From contig JAJQCQ010000052.1 in NCBI GenBank assembly GCA_021202635.1, positions 1-52,266 on the forward strand: a stretch of 52,266 nt of DNA, in the 5' to 3' direction. Shown here piece by piece: positions 25,568 to 34,150 of this stretch. Numbering within the stretch: the first letter of the stretch is position 1; the number at the start of each line of letters is the position of its first letter. Under the pieces are notes generated by a model. The model was not told where the DNA came from, made no database searches, and saw nothing but the letters and a program-made list of their open reading frames with translations. This DNA comes from Lachnospiraceae bacterium. GTDB taxonomy: Bacteria > Bacillota > Clostridia > Lachnospirales > Lachnospiraceae. Both the position numbers and the translations under genes were made by a program.

Positions 25568-26509
25568 ATGGCAAAGTGTTTTTTGACATACGAGCAGCAG
25601 ATAGACAAGCTGATAAATGAAAAAGGACTGCTGATTGCGGATCGCGAATATGCAGAAAATGTGCTAAAACGAACCAGTTATTATTCTTTAATCAGCGGCT
25701 ATAAGGACTTGTTTAAAAATCCTACAACGAAGGCATACAGAGATGGTACACGTCTTGAAGACATTGTCGCGTTGTATGACTTTGACCGTATGCTCAGAGA
25801 ACTTTTCCTGAGTTATATCTTACGGGTAGAAAACCACATCAAGTCACTACTGTCATATGCGTTTTGCGAAAAATACGGAGAGTCTCAGAATGCGTATTTA
25901 AATAAACAAAATTATAATTATTCCGGCAGGAGAAACAAAGCAGACATTGATAAGCTGGTTGATCATGTGTTGGCAAAATATGTCACACATAATACGGATT
26001 ATCATTATATCAATCACGCACGGACTGTCCATGGGAATGTCCCATTCTGGATTTTAAAGAATGCATTAACTTTTGGCAATATTTCAGTCATGTATTCGGT
26101 ACTTCCACAGGACATACAGTTCAAGATTAGCAGTGAGTTTCAAGGAATCAATGAAAGCCAGTTAAAACAGGTTTTGCGATATCTTGTTCGCTTTCGCAAT
26201 GTTTGCGCCCATGGAGAACGCCTGTTTTCCTATAGGAATGTGGAAAGTATCCCAGATTTTCCTATACATAATAAGCTACAGATCCCTAAAAATGGCAATC
26301 AGTATATTTATGGAAAACATGACCTGTTTGCAGTCATGATTACCTTAAGGTATTTATTGCCGAGAGAAGATTTTCGGGAGTTAAAACGAAGGCTGACACG
26401 CCTGATAGACAATCATTCCAAAAAGCAACAAGGAATAACTCAAACCGAATTGCTGATAAAAATGGGATTTCCAGAGAACTGGAACAAAATCACCAGATAT
26501 AAATTGTAA
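25568..26509 (+). CDS. abiF: AbiF/AbiD-family abortive-infection HEPN protein
   Basis: A 313-residue protein of the Abi_2 family. Near the N-terminus are the conserved LTYEQQIDKL and YYSLISGYKDLF. A HEPN-type RNase motif is visible as RNVCAH (Arg210 to His215, R-x4-H), inside RFRNVCAHGERLF. A second Arg/His pair, RVENH (86-90), may help form a composite site. HEPN proteins of this kind are thought to cleave RNA and stop growth during phage infection. It follows a small terminated RNA by 21 bases and has AGGTGG as ribosome site. Its DNA is clearly more AT-rich than the flanking metabolic genes, which suggests transfer. Two terminators follow it. AbiD versus AbiF naming cannot be settled without alignment. 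Confidence 0.87.
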   Translation: MAKCFLTYEQQIDKLINEKGLLIADREYAENVLKRTSYYSLISGYKDLFKNPTTKAYRDGTRLEDIVALYDFDRMLRELFLSYILRVENHIKSLLSYAFCEKYGESQNAYLNKQNYNYSGRRNKADIDKLVDHVLAKYVTHNTDYHYINHARTVHGNVPFWILKNALTFGNISVMYSVLPQDIQFKISSEFQGINESQLKQVLRYLVRFRNVCAHGERLFSYRNVESIPDFPIHNKLQIPKNGNQYIYGKHDLFAVMITLRYLLPREDFRELKRRLTRLIDNHSKKQQGITQTELLIKMGFPENWNKITRYKL

Positions 26510-26529
26510 ATGTATTACAAAACTTACAA

Positions 26530-26559
26530 GGCATCGTTACAGCGGTGCCTTTTCTTTTT
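26530..26559 (+). terminator. Terminator after the Abi gene
   Basis: GGCATCG (26530-26536) pairs with CGGTGCC (26543-26549) with one wobble pair, followed by TTTTCTTTTT. Confidence 0.8.
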
Positions 26560-26563
26560 CAAA

Positions 26564-26587
26564 GAGTCGAGCAATCGGCTCTTTTTT
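26564..26587 (+). terminator. Second terminator after the Abi gene
   Basis: GAGTCGA pairs with TCGGCTC around a GCAA tetraloop, followed by six T. Tandem terminators seal off the Abi unit. Confidence 0.8.
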
Positions 26588-26758
26588 AATGCCAGAAAGC
26601 GAGGTGACGGAGCGTGGCAACAAGCAGGATTAAATTTGTCCCCACCCCAGATCACCGCAAAATTACAGGATTTCCGGTGACTTTCCCCCTTCCGGAGCAT
26701 ATTTTATAACAGGCGGATGGACGTTCCGCCGCGATGATGTGAATCAGGAGGTGTATCG

Positions 26759-26908
26759 GTGAAGCCGTTACTGGAACTCAATCACGTAAGCTATGCGTAC
26801 CACAGCAAAACCGGCGAGACGGCCGCCCTGTCCGATCTCTCGTTTCAGGTATTTCCCGGAGAATTTATTGCTGTCATAGGGCCGAGCGGCTGTGGCAATG
26901 CGATGTGA
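26759..26908 (+). pseudogene. ABC transporter ATPase truncated inside Walker A
   Basis: The frame begins with GTG at 26759, with AGGAGG seven bases upstream, and reads as a normal SsuB/TauB/LolD-like ATPase start: MKPLLELNHVSYAYHSKTG, then ALSDLSFQVFPGEFIAVIG. It ends PSGCG followed by Asn-Ala-Met-stop in place of the invariant Lys-Ser/Thr. Homology thus stops at 26896, within the P-loop codons. The abrupt junction beside a serine recombinase indicates integration or rearrangement at this site. The rest of the gene is not in the window. Confidence 0.8.
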
Positions 26909-26930
26909 CAGCTGCGGCAACATAAGGAGA

Positions 26931-26998
26931 AGATGTGCATCCGCCCGGAGGGTTTGCTCCGAAGGGAAGCCCGGAGCGCTTTTCTATTGGAGAAAAAT
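26931..26998. repeat. Dispersed repeat, copy C, at the recombinase 3' end
   Basis: Resembles 229-295, sharing TGTGCATCC, CGGAGG, GGGAAG and CTATTGG, with an imperfect hairpin in the same place. It lies between the cut ABC gene and the recombinase and overlaps the last codons of the latter. Confidence 0.55.
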
Positions 26999-28615
26999 AT
27001 GGGCGACCTCCCCGTCCCAGATGACCTTTTCCAGAATCAGTCGCAGGTACTCTCTTTTCTCGGGCACGCTCAGGGTATCGAAACAGTTTTGAAAGGACGA
27101 CAGCTGCTCCGCCAGGATTGCCGGCTGCAAAGAGTCGTCCCGCATGCTCTGCCCCTTTTCCTGCAGTAGCGCTTTTTCCTTTTCCAGAGCTGCACACGCT
27201 TCGTTCAGCTTTTGTACCTGCCCTTCAATCTCGCAGACAAAAGCTTCGCTTCCGGATGACCTGGCAAGCGCACCGATCAGGTTCTGGATTTCTGTTTTCC
27301 GTTTCCGGATTTCTTCTTCCAGAACATCCGCCGCGTTCCCCGTCTCGCCCCTGGTATCGTCCATCGCATTCTTAATCTTTTCGAGCATGGCAGGAAGACT
27401 TGCATTCTCGTCCATGTAACTCAGCAGATTGCGGCAGACCAGCTCATCCAGCGTATTCCCCTGCACGTTCTCTGCTGCGCATTTCTTTCCATGTGTAGCA
27501 TCTTTATATTCACAAAGATAGGAAAACCTGCGTTCCCCATTTTCTGTCACCTGTCTGGCATCGTAATACTTCGGACGCATTGCATGGCCGCAGGAGCAAT
27601 AAAGCAAACCGGAAAGAAGAGCCACAGAATTGTGAGGTTTTCGCCAGCCGTCCCCTTTTCCTTTGTTGTTTTTCAGCAAAAGCTGGGCTCGGGCAAAATC
27701 CTTCCCTGATATAATTCCTTCATGCCGTCCGCGGGCAATAATCCATTTCTCTGGTTCTGTATCCTTGCTCTTGTATTCTGCCGAAGATGTCTTCCCATAA
27801 GAAATCAGGCCATACTGGCCATCCGCTTCTTCTTCCTCCATGCAGACCTGGCAGCCCAGATTCCAGAAATAATCATAGCCTTCCCTATCCGCAGTACAGT
27901 ACACCGGATTTGTCAGAATATCCCGGATCGTTATCACCGTGTACTTTTTTCCCCGTTTTGTAAGAATGTCATGTGTCAGAAAATAGTCTGAAATGCCTGT
28001 CAGAGATTGTTTTTCCAGATATTCCGAAAAGATAAACCGAACCGTCTTCAGCTCCTCTTCATCGGGAACCAGCCGGAAGCTCGTTTTCTTCTTGCCGCTG
28101 ACGGTAACCTTCGCCTCCGATTGCGCCCGGAACCCCAGCGGAGTATTGCCGCCCAGCCAGCGTCCCTTTCGGGCCAGCAGAATCATATTATCGCGGACAC
28201 GCTCCGCAATCTGTTCCCGCTCCATCTGAGCCAGAACCCCGGCAAAATACAGCATCGCCTTGCCAATCGGTGTGGTTGTATCGAACCGCTCTTTGATGCT
28301 GATAAAAAATACATTTTTCTTATCGAGTTTTTCAACCAGATTTGCGATATCCGCTATATTTCTTCCCAGACGGTCCAGTTTATAGCAGACCAGATAATCA
28401 CATTCACCCTGATCAATCCGTTCCATCATTTTTCGGAACTGCGGACGTTTCGTATCCTTGCCCGAGTATCCCTCATCTTCAAACTCCAGAATTTCCGCCT
28501 GATCCGCATCTTCTATATAGTTCTCCACATACTCCCGGCACATAACGAGCTGATTCTCCACGCTCTCGCCGCGTCCGGTCCATTTTGACTTCCGGCTGTA
28601 TATAAAAATTCTCAT
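26984..28615 (-). CDS. Large serine recombinase (site-specific integrase)
   Basis: A 543-residue DNA recombinase. The N-terminal resolvase domain (about 1-150) has Ser10 in FIYSRKS as likely nucleophile, and DEGYSGKDTKRPQF and YKLDRLGRN as further active-site blocks. Next come the recombinase domain (about 160-270), a zinc-ribbon-type region (LLYCSCGHAM near residue 345 with later Cys), and a coiled coil (about 415-480, rich in Glu/Lys/Leu). Full length suggests activity. Such enzymes insert phages and conjugative elements without a recombination-directional bias unless helped by an accessory factor. It sits 76 bases from an ABC ATPase gene broken in its Walker A codons, as expected when a serine integrase lies next to its attachment site. 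GGGGAAG precedes the ATG. Confidence 0.93.
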   Translation of the reverse strand: MRIFIYSRKSKWTGRGESVENQLVMCREYVENYIEDADQAEILEFEDEGYSGKDTKRPQFRKMMERIDQGECDYLVCYKLDRLGRNIADIANLVEKLDKKNVFFISIKERFDTTTPIGKAMLYFAGVLAQMEREQIAERVRDNMILLARKGRWLGGNTPLGFRAQSEAKVTVSGKKKTSFRLVPDEEELKTVRFIFSEYLEKQSLTGISDYFLTHDILTKRGKKYTVITIRDILTNPVYCTADREGYDYFWNLGCQVCMEEEEADGQYGLISYGKTSSAEYKSKDTEPEKWIIARGRHEGIISGKDFARAQLLLKNNKGKGDGWRKPHNSVALLSGLLYCSCGHAMRPKYYDARQVTENGERRFSYLCEYKDATHGKKCAAENVQGNTLDELVCRNLLSYMDENASLPAMLEKIKNAMDDTRGETGNAADVLEEEIRKRKTEIQNLIGALARSSGSEAFVCEIEGQVQKLNEACAALEKEKALLQEKGQSMRDDSLQPAILAEQLSSFQNCFDTLSVPEKREYLRLILEKVIWDGEVAHIFLQ

Positions 28616-28798
28616 GATTACTTCCCCATTCCAATCCGCGTTGTTTTTACAATTAGAGAAGCTGATCTCTTCTATACAGCCTTACGAGTGAAATATTATT
28701 TTTATGCCTGCTTTTTACCAGCCAAGGCTGCTGACCATTTAATATCTGTCCGAAAATGCGGAAAGCTTTGACAAAGCAGTTCAAAAAGAAGGGGATTG

Positions 28799-29944
28799 TC
28801 AGATGAATTTCCCTTTGTGTATCATATGCTGAATTTCCAGGCGGTCATTGATCAGCAGGATATTCGCGTAACACCCCGGCTGCAGACTGCCATAGTCCCT
28901 GTCGATGCCTATACAGCGCGCCGGGTTGACGGCTGCCGCCCGGACTGCACTGCCGAGAGGGATTCCCATAGAGAGCACTGCCCTGCGGAGGCAATCCATC
29001 AGGTTCGTGACACTGCCGGAAATCGTCCCCGGTTCCTGCGTCAGGACCGCCCGATTTCCGATCACTGTCACATCCTGTCCGCCAAGCGTATACTGTCCGT
29101 CCGGCAGACCGGCAGCCATCATACTGTCACTGATCAAAATGACATGATCATCCCCGAAGAGCTGAAATGTCATGCGAACCACAGCCGGATGAATATGTAT
29201 TCCATCCGCAATCAGCTCTACATCCGCGCCTGCTTCCCATGCAGCTACAATGGGTCCCGGCATCCGGTGCGAAATCCCGGGCATCGCATTGTAAAGATGT
29301 GTCATATGAGAGGCACCCGCCGTGAACGCTTCTTTCGCTGTCTCATAGTCGGTACAGGTATGGGCAAGTGAAACTACCACCTGACCCTTCAGCTTTTGAA
29401 TGGTCTCCATCGCATCCGGTTCTTCCGGTGCCAGATCACACAGCTTAAACATCCCCTTCGCTTCCTTTTGCAGGCGCAGGAACATCTCTGCGTCCGGCCG
29501 GTGGATATAGGCTTCGTTTTGCGCCCCCTTCTTTTGGGGGCTGATAAACGGTCCCTCCATATTGATACCAACCAGATCCGCTCCTGCCCGGTTTTCATAC
29601 CCCGCAGCTGTCCTCGCTATCTGCGTCAGCTTTTCCTCACCGTAGGTCATCGTAGCCGGACAGATCGCTCCGATTCCCTGCCGTAACTCATACGCAGCGA
29701 TCCTCGAGAGCGCTGTTTCTGTCCCATCGCAAAAATCAACCCCGTCACATCCATGAAAATGAATGTCCACAAGCATGGGAATTGCTTTCAGGCCACTGGC
29801 ATCGATCTGGCATTCCATTCCGGCGCTTCTCAGAGAATCCGCATCCAATGCCTCAACGATCCGTTCTCCCCGGATAAAAAGATCTTTCTTTACAAAAGTT
29901 CCGTCCTTTTCAAACACCTCAGCGTTTTTAATTGAGAGTCCCAT
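28799..29944 (-). CDS. nagA: N-acetylglucosamine-6-phosphate deacetylase
   Basis: A 381-residue amidohydrolase that converts GlcNAc-6-phosphate to glucosamine-6-phosphate and acetate in the cytosol. The metal motif HFH is at 62-64, followed by MEGPFISP with its conserved Glu, LAHTCTDYE, THLYNAMPG, ADGIHIHP and the catalytic Asp of LISDSM. The ATG at 29944, with GAGG just upstream, is preferred to a TTG eight codons earlier. It is the last gene of a minus-strand cluster with nagB and a class II aldolase, so the products flow to fructose-6-phosphate and glycolysis. Confidence 0.94.
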   Translation of the reverse strand: MGLSIKNAEVFEKDGTFVKKDLFIRGERIVEALDADSLRSAGMECQIDASGLKAIPMLVDIHFHGCDGVDFCDGTETALSRIAAYELRQGIGAICPATMTYGEEKLTQIARTAAGYENRAGADLVGINMEGPFISPQKKGAQNEAYIHRPDAEMFLRLQKEAKGMFKLCDLAPEEPDAMETIQKLKGQVVVSLAHTCTDYETAKEAFTAGASHMTHLYNAMPGISHRMPGPIVAAWEAGADVELIADGIHIHPAVVRMTFQLFGDDHVILISDSMMAAGLPDGQYTLGGQDVTVIGNRAVLTQEPGTISGSVTNLMDCLRRAVLSMGIPLGSAVRAAAVNPARCIGIDRDYGSLQPGCYANILLINDRLEIQHMIHKGKFI

Positions 29945-30034
29945 AACGCCTCTATCCCTTCTGATCAATTGTGGCCAACCCAGCCTGCTGCCTTACTATC
30001 CCATCCATGTTCCGTGACCTGTTTTCTTAACTCT

Positions 30035-30901
30035 TCAGGCCTTTCCGATACTTCCAAAGAGCGTCATCTTTTCGATGCATACCCGCTTCATCGCTTCGAT
30101 TCCCGGTTCAAGCACAGTCTGCGGAATATACCCTCTTTCCTCCTGATCTTTTTTCTGAATAAAATATTCTTTTATTCCTTCGGTAAATGCGATCTGGCAC
30201 TCCGTATTCACATTCACCTTGCAGATGCCCAGATCAATCGCTTTTCGAACCATTTCAGACGGAATACCCGAACCGCCGTGGAGTACCAGAGGGAGATCCC
30301 CCACCTGCTCCCGAATGGCAGCCAGTACATCAAAATTCAACCCTCTCCAGTTGGAGGGATATTTTCCATGGATATTGCCGATACCGGCAGCCAGAAAGTC
30401 TACGCCCAGAGCAGCAATCCGCGCACATTCAGCGGGGTCTGCGCATTCTCCCATGGCAATGACACCATCCTCCACTCCGCCGATGGCCCCCACCTCCGCT
30501 TCCACCGAGATGCCCTTCGCATGTGCAAGCTCTACCACATGACGTGTCTTTTCAATGTTTTCATCAATGGGATAGCCGGAACCATCAAACATCACCGAAG
30601 AGAATCCGTTTTCAATGGCATCCAGTGCTTCTTCATATGTACCGTGATCTACGTGCAGAGCCACCGGAACGGTAATATTCAGAGCATTCATAAAATCCCG
30701 AACCATGTCCGAGATGGTACGGTAGCCGCCCATGTATTTCGCAGGTCCCCTGGAAACGCCCAAAATAATGGGTGCGTGGTTTTCCTGTGCGGCAAGAAGG
30801 AACGCGCGGACTCCTTCCATATTATTCAGGTTAAAATGGCCTACCGCATAATGCCCTTTCCTCGCGTCATCGAGCATCGCTTTTGCAGATACAAGTCCCA
30901 T
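30035..30901 (-). CDS. Class II fructose/tagatose-bisphosphate aldolase family (possibly IolJ-like)
   Basis: A 288-residue zinc-dependent aldolase. Metal-binding HVDHG lies at 83-87, with VEAEVGAIGG, GIGNIHGKYP, LVLHGGSG and VNVNTE as further family blocks. AGGAGG stands before the ATG. It is placed between nagB and nagA, which favours fructose-1,6- or tagatose-1,6-bisphosphate as substrate. However, the inositol operon 6 kb away lacks its own aldolase IolJ, and IolJ belongs to this same family and has the same size. This protein is thus a fair candidate for cleaving 2-deoxy-5-keto-gluconate-6-phosphate. Sequence alone cannot decide. Confidence 0.87.
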   Translation of the reverse strand: MGLVSAKAMLDDARKGHYAVGHFNLNNMEGVRAFLLAAQENHAPIILGVSRGPAKYMGGYRTISDMVRDFMNALNITVPVALHVDHGTYEEALDAIENGFSSVMFDGSGYPIDENIEKTRHVVELAHAKGISVEAEVGAIGGVEDGVIAMGECADPAECARIAALGVDFLAAGIGNIHGKYPSNWRGLNFDVLAAIREQVGDLPLVLHGGSGIPSEMVRKAIDLGICKVNVNTECQIAFTEGIKEYFIQKKDQEERGYIPQTVLEPGIEAMKRVCIEKMTLFGSIGKA

Positions 30902-30943
30902 AATACATACCTCCTGAACCTTCTGCCCGTTTTGCGGGCATCA

Positions 30944-31675
30944 TCAGATATTCATTTCCGACATGGCTTCCTCATCTCCGATGAGCGTAAAGTCCGGATG
31001 CATCTGAAGAATGGAAGCTGGTACCCGTGGTGTCACCGGTCCAAAAAAGGCTTCCTTCAGAATCGCGGCCTTGCTCTTCCCATTCGCGATCATCAGGACC
31101 TTATGCGCCTGCATGATGGTTTTGATCCCCATGGTATAGGCCTGACGCGGTACTTCGTCTTCGTTCTCAAAGAAGCGGGCGTTTGCCTCGATCGTACTCT
31201 CAAGCAGATCAATACAGTGTGTACCAAGCTCAAAGGCCGAATCTGGTTCATTAAAGCCGATATGACCGTCAATTCCGATACCAAGGAGCTGCAGATCAAT
31301 ACCGCCTTTCTCCGTGATCAGGCGATCATAACGGGTACATTCTGCCTGCACATCCAGATTGGTGCCATCCGGAACGTTGATATTTTCCGGACGGATATTA
31401 ATGTGTCTGAAAAAATGCTCGTCCATAAAATACCGATAGCTCTGTGGGTTGTCGCCTGAGAGTCCGCGGTATTCGTCCAGATTGATTGTAGTTACCTCTG
31501 AAAAGTCAATGTCGCCCTTCTGATACCAGTCAATCAGCTGTTCATAGAGACCGATCGGCGTACTGCCGGTCGCCAGGCCAAGGACACAGTTTGGTTTCAT
31601 AATCACCTGCGCACTGATGATATTTGCGGCCTTTCTGGACATGTCCTTGTAAGTCTTAGCCTTGATGATTTTCAT
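30944..31675 (-). CDS. nagB: Glucosamine-6-phosphate deaminase
   Basis: A 243-residue enzyme converting glucosamine-6-phosphate to fructose-6-phosphate and ammonia. Family blocks are GLATGSTPIG, TTINLDEY with the catalytic Asp, GIGIDGHIGFNEP with the catalytic His, and SKAAILKEAFFGPVTP. The length is typical of the Gram-positive form, which lacks the allosteric C-terminal extension. The ATG at 31675 has GGAGG eight bases upstream; a longer frame would overlap the GH105 gene and is not needed. It is coupled with nagA through the aldolase gene. Confidence 0.95.
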   Translation of the reverse strand: MKIIKAKTYKDMSRKAANIISAQVIMKPNCVLGLATGSTPIGLYEQLIDWYQKGDIDFSEVTTINLDEYRGLSGDNPQSYRYFMDEHFFRHINIRPENINVPDGTNLDVQAECTRYDRLITEKGGIDLQLLGIGIDGHIGFNEPDSAFELGTHCIDLLESTIEANARFFENEDEVPRQAYTMGIKTIMQAHKVLMIANGKSKAAILKEAFFGPVTPRVPASILQMHPDFTLIGDEEAMSEMNI

Positions 31676-31692
31676 AGTAATTCCTCCAGTTT

Positions 31693-32853
31693 TCAGAGTC
31701 CCCTCAGGCATCCCATCAAAAACAGAATGGCCAGTGACTGTCCATAAGGCGTCGGTATAATCTCAATTGTCTTGTAAAATTCTTTGGAATCGCGCCCCAT
31801 GGCTGTTCCGCCGGACACCTGTCCTACCACTCCCGTATCGGATATCCCTGCCAGAACAGAAGGCAATGCATGCCGAACCGCACAAAGGACCTGATCCCGA
31901 TATTCCTCCTCAATCAGTCCGTCAGTGACAGCCTTCAGCATCCCATAGGCGAAGCCGCAGGTAGCGCTCATTTCTTCATAGGAGCTTTCATCATCAACCA
32001 GAGTATGCCACATTCCGTCCTCTGCCTGAAGCTTCAGCAGCATCCGGATCTGATCGCGCAGAGCGTTTACCAGAAGCTTCTTTCCCGCCTCGGAGCACCC
32101 GCCGATCGAAAGATATTCCGGGATCGCCATGGTAATCCAGCAGTTGCCTCTGCCCCAGAATGCTCCCGCGAAATTATGATGCCCCTTAAATGTCCAGCCA
32201 TGATACCACAGGCCTGTCGCCTTATCACAGAGATACTTTTCATGCAGAAGGAACTGGTATTCCGCCTCATGAATCATGTCCTCATCCTTCAGAATCCGCC
32301 CCATATTCGCCAGAAACAATACCAGCATGTAAAGCGTATCATCCCATAGCTCCTGCTCATTGACACTGTCCGAAGTCAGATGCTGAATCCCGCCCGCCTC
32401 TGTTCTGGCAAATGAAGTCATAATCTCCTTCGCCGCTTCCACACAGGGAGCTAAATATTTTTCCTCACCAGTCTCTTCCGCCAGGAACGACATCGCCAGA
32501 TAGGGCGCGGTCGTATTCACATTCAATGCCGGAAATCCGATGGCAATCTGGCGGTCATAATACTTTTTCAGTAAGTCCAGGCATCCGACATCCTTTCTTT
32601 CCAGATAAAGCTTCCAGATCCCGTAAAGTCCGACTCCCTGCGGCCATTCCCAGTTCAGATAGCGGCTGATATCATCCCCGGCCAGATTATGCTCTTTCAT
32701 ATTATCCATAAACAAATCATCACGTGCGTAGAGGATCTCTGTAAAAGCGTCTGTCACGAGCCGAAGCTTTTCCTTCGATTTTGCGTACAACGGGTCCTCT
32801 TTTGTAAAGGGAGCAAAGTCTCCCGATTTTCTGCTGTCCCTGATTTCTTCCAT
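31693..32853 (-). CDS. Glycoside hydrolase family 105/88, unsaturated glucuronyl/rhamnogalacturonyl hydrolase
   Basis: A 386-residue cytosolic (alpha/alpha)6-barrel enzyme of the YteR/YesR type. These remove the unsaturated uronic acid left by polysaccharide lyases through vinyl-ether hydration. Visible blocks are WEWPQGVGLYGIWK, ELWDDTLYMLVLFLA with the paired Asp, FWGRGNCWITMAIPEYL, SSYEEMSATCGFAYGML and PYGQSLAILFL near the end. No signal peptide is present. GGGAGG stands before the ATG. Together with the GH28 gene two places upstream it points to intracellular processing of pectin (rhamnogalacturonan or homogalacturonan) fragments. A GH88-like action on glycosaminoglycan fragments is the alternative, given the nag genes. 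Confidence 0.88.
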   Translation of the reverse strand: MEEIRDSRKSGDFAPFTKEDPLYAKSKEKLRLVTDAFTEILYARDDLFMDNMKEHNLAGDDISRYLNWEWPQGVGLYGIWKLYLERKDVGCLDLLKKYYDRQIAIGFPALNVNTTAPYLAMSFLAEETGEEKYLAPCVEAAKEIMTSFARTEAGGIQHLTSDSVNEQELWDDTLYMLVLFLANMGRILKDEDMIHEAEYQFLLHEKYLCDKATGLWYHGWTFKGHHNFAGAFWGRGNCWITMAIPEYLSIGGCSEAGKKLLVNALRDQIRMLLKLQAEDGMWHTLVDDESSYEEMSATCGFAYGMLKAVTDGLIEEEYRDQVLCAVRHALPSVLAGISDTGVVGQVSGGTAMGRDSKEFYKTIEIIPTPYGQSLAILFLMGCLRGL

Positions 32854-32948
32854 AGTTTCCTCCCGAACCGGATATCCGTTCTGTTTTTTTCAGTTCCGGC
32901 TGTTCTTATTCCTTCCAGAACGCAGCACTCGAATTCCTGTCCTCTTTC

Positions 32949-33902
32949 TTACAGTGCGCGTCCAAGCATGGCTGCCCCGATGATACCGGCATCATTGCCA
33001 AGCATGGCCAGTTCAATTCTCGCAAAAGGCATATCCTTTACGTAGACCTTTTCCGCTGTCTTTTGACGGAGAGGCTCCAGTAAAAACGTCCCCGCATGCG
33101 ATACACCCCCGCCAATCACGATCACCTCCGGGTCATACACATTGATCAGACTCACAAGCCCCTCGCTGATACGCTCTGTATACTGTTCAAACAGCTCCAG
33201 GCAGTCCGGATCACCCACTTTTGCCAGGTCAATCACAGACCGCGCCTCGATCTGCTCCAGATCTCCGTCAACGCTCTGCATCAGTGCGCAGTCTGGCTTA
33301 TCCTCACAGAGCCTGCGTCCCTCCCGAATCAGAGCAGTCGCGCTCGCATAGCATTCGAAGCATCCCCGGTTGCCGCAGGTACAAAGCTCTCCGCCTGACA
33401 CGGTAATCATATGACCGATCTCCGTCGCCACACCGTGTGATCCGGAAAACAGCTTTCCGTTGAGAATCACACCGCCTCCCACACCGGTACCCAGTGTTAC
33501 AAGAACGCTGTCCCGGGTACCCAGGCTGGCTCCGGCTACAGCCTCCGCCAATGCCGCCGCGCTCGCGTCATTGCTGGCGTACACCGTTTTGCCAAGCAGA
33601 TTTCCCAGATATTCCGTCAGCGGAAAACGATCCGGCCATTTCAGATTGGAGCAGTAGGGAACACAGTTATGCTCTGCATCCCAGATCCCCGGGAAGCCGA
33701 CACCGACAGAAGCGATCTCTTCCATTGTACAGGCGCCATCCCGCAGCGTCCGAAAAGCCAGAGCCACAACGTCCCGAAACACAGCCTCACAGCCCCTGTC
33801 AAGCCCGGTCACGCAGCTGGCCTTATGCAGAATCTTCCCCTTTTCATCTACAATGCCAGCCTTGATCGTCGTGCCGCCCAGATCAATACCAAGATATAGC
33901 AT
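32949..33902 (-). CDS. ROK-family sugar kinase (glucokinase or GlcNAc kinase)
   Basis: A 317-residue cytosolic kinase. It starts LYLGIDLGGTTIKAGIVD (phosphate-binding loop) and has GVGFPGIWD, NDASAAALAE, LGTGVGGGVI and HMITVSGG. The ROK zinc motif is CTCGNRGCFECYAS. The ATG at 33902 has GGAGG six bases before it and drops a 26-codon extension. No DNA-binding domain is present, so it is an enzyme and not a NagC/XylR-type repressor. In this cluster it may phosphorylate glucose, GlcNAc or another sugar freed from pectin or host glycans. Confidence 0.92.
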   Translation of the reverse strand: MLYLGIDLGGTTIKAGIVDEKGKILHKASCVTGLDRGCEAVFRDVVALAFRTLRDGACTMEEIASVGVGFPGIWDAEHNCVPYCSNLKWPDRFPLTEYLGNLLGKTVYASNDASAAALAEAVAGASLGTRDSVLVTLGTGVGGGVILNGKLFSGSHGVATEIGHMITVSGGELCTCGNRGCFECYASATALIREGRRLCEDKPDCALMQSVDGDLEQIEARSVIDLAKVGDPDCLELFEQYTERISEGLVSLINVYDPEVIVIGGGVSHAGTFLLEPLRQKTAEKVYVKDMPFARIELAMLGNDAGIIGAAMLGRAL

Positions 33903-34150
33903 CAGCAACCTCCGTACTTTCGTCTTTGCTTCAACACTTTGTTCCGGTCTTCTCCATTGAATTATAGTAATTATATACATTTCCAGGGAAATATTTTTCC
34001 GGAAAAGCAGTAAATATTACAAGTATCTGTTTAATATAGCATGTTTTCTACCCGGAAACTATGTAAAAATTGTTTTTTTACGAACCCGCCTTTGCATTTT
34101 TTGCTTTCTTTCTCTGCAATCCGCAAAAAGCATATCACATTCCGGTAAAT

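Noticed and set aside
26614-26709. 31-codon frame starting MATSRIKFVP between the Abi terminators and the ABC fragment
   Set aside because: The start recalls mobilisation or relaxase N-termini and a weak ribosome site is present, but it is too short and unsupported to call. It may be a mobile-element relic.
29969-31459. 496-codon open frame on the plus strand opposite the aldolase and nagB
   Set aside because: It overlaps two well-recognised enzymes on the other strand and has no domain-like sequence or ribosome site.
32949-33902. NagC/XylR-type repressor
   Set aside because: The ROK protein has no helix-turn-helix domain before the kinase fold once the proper start is used.
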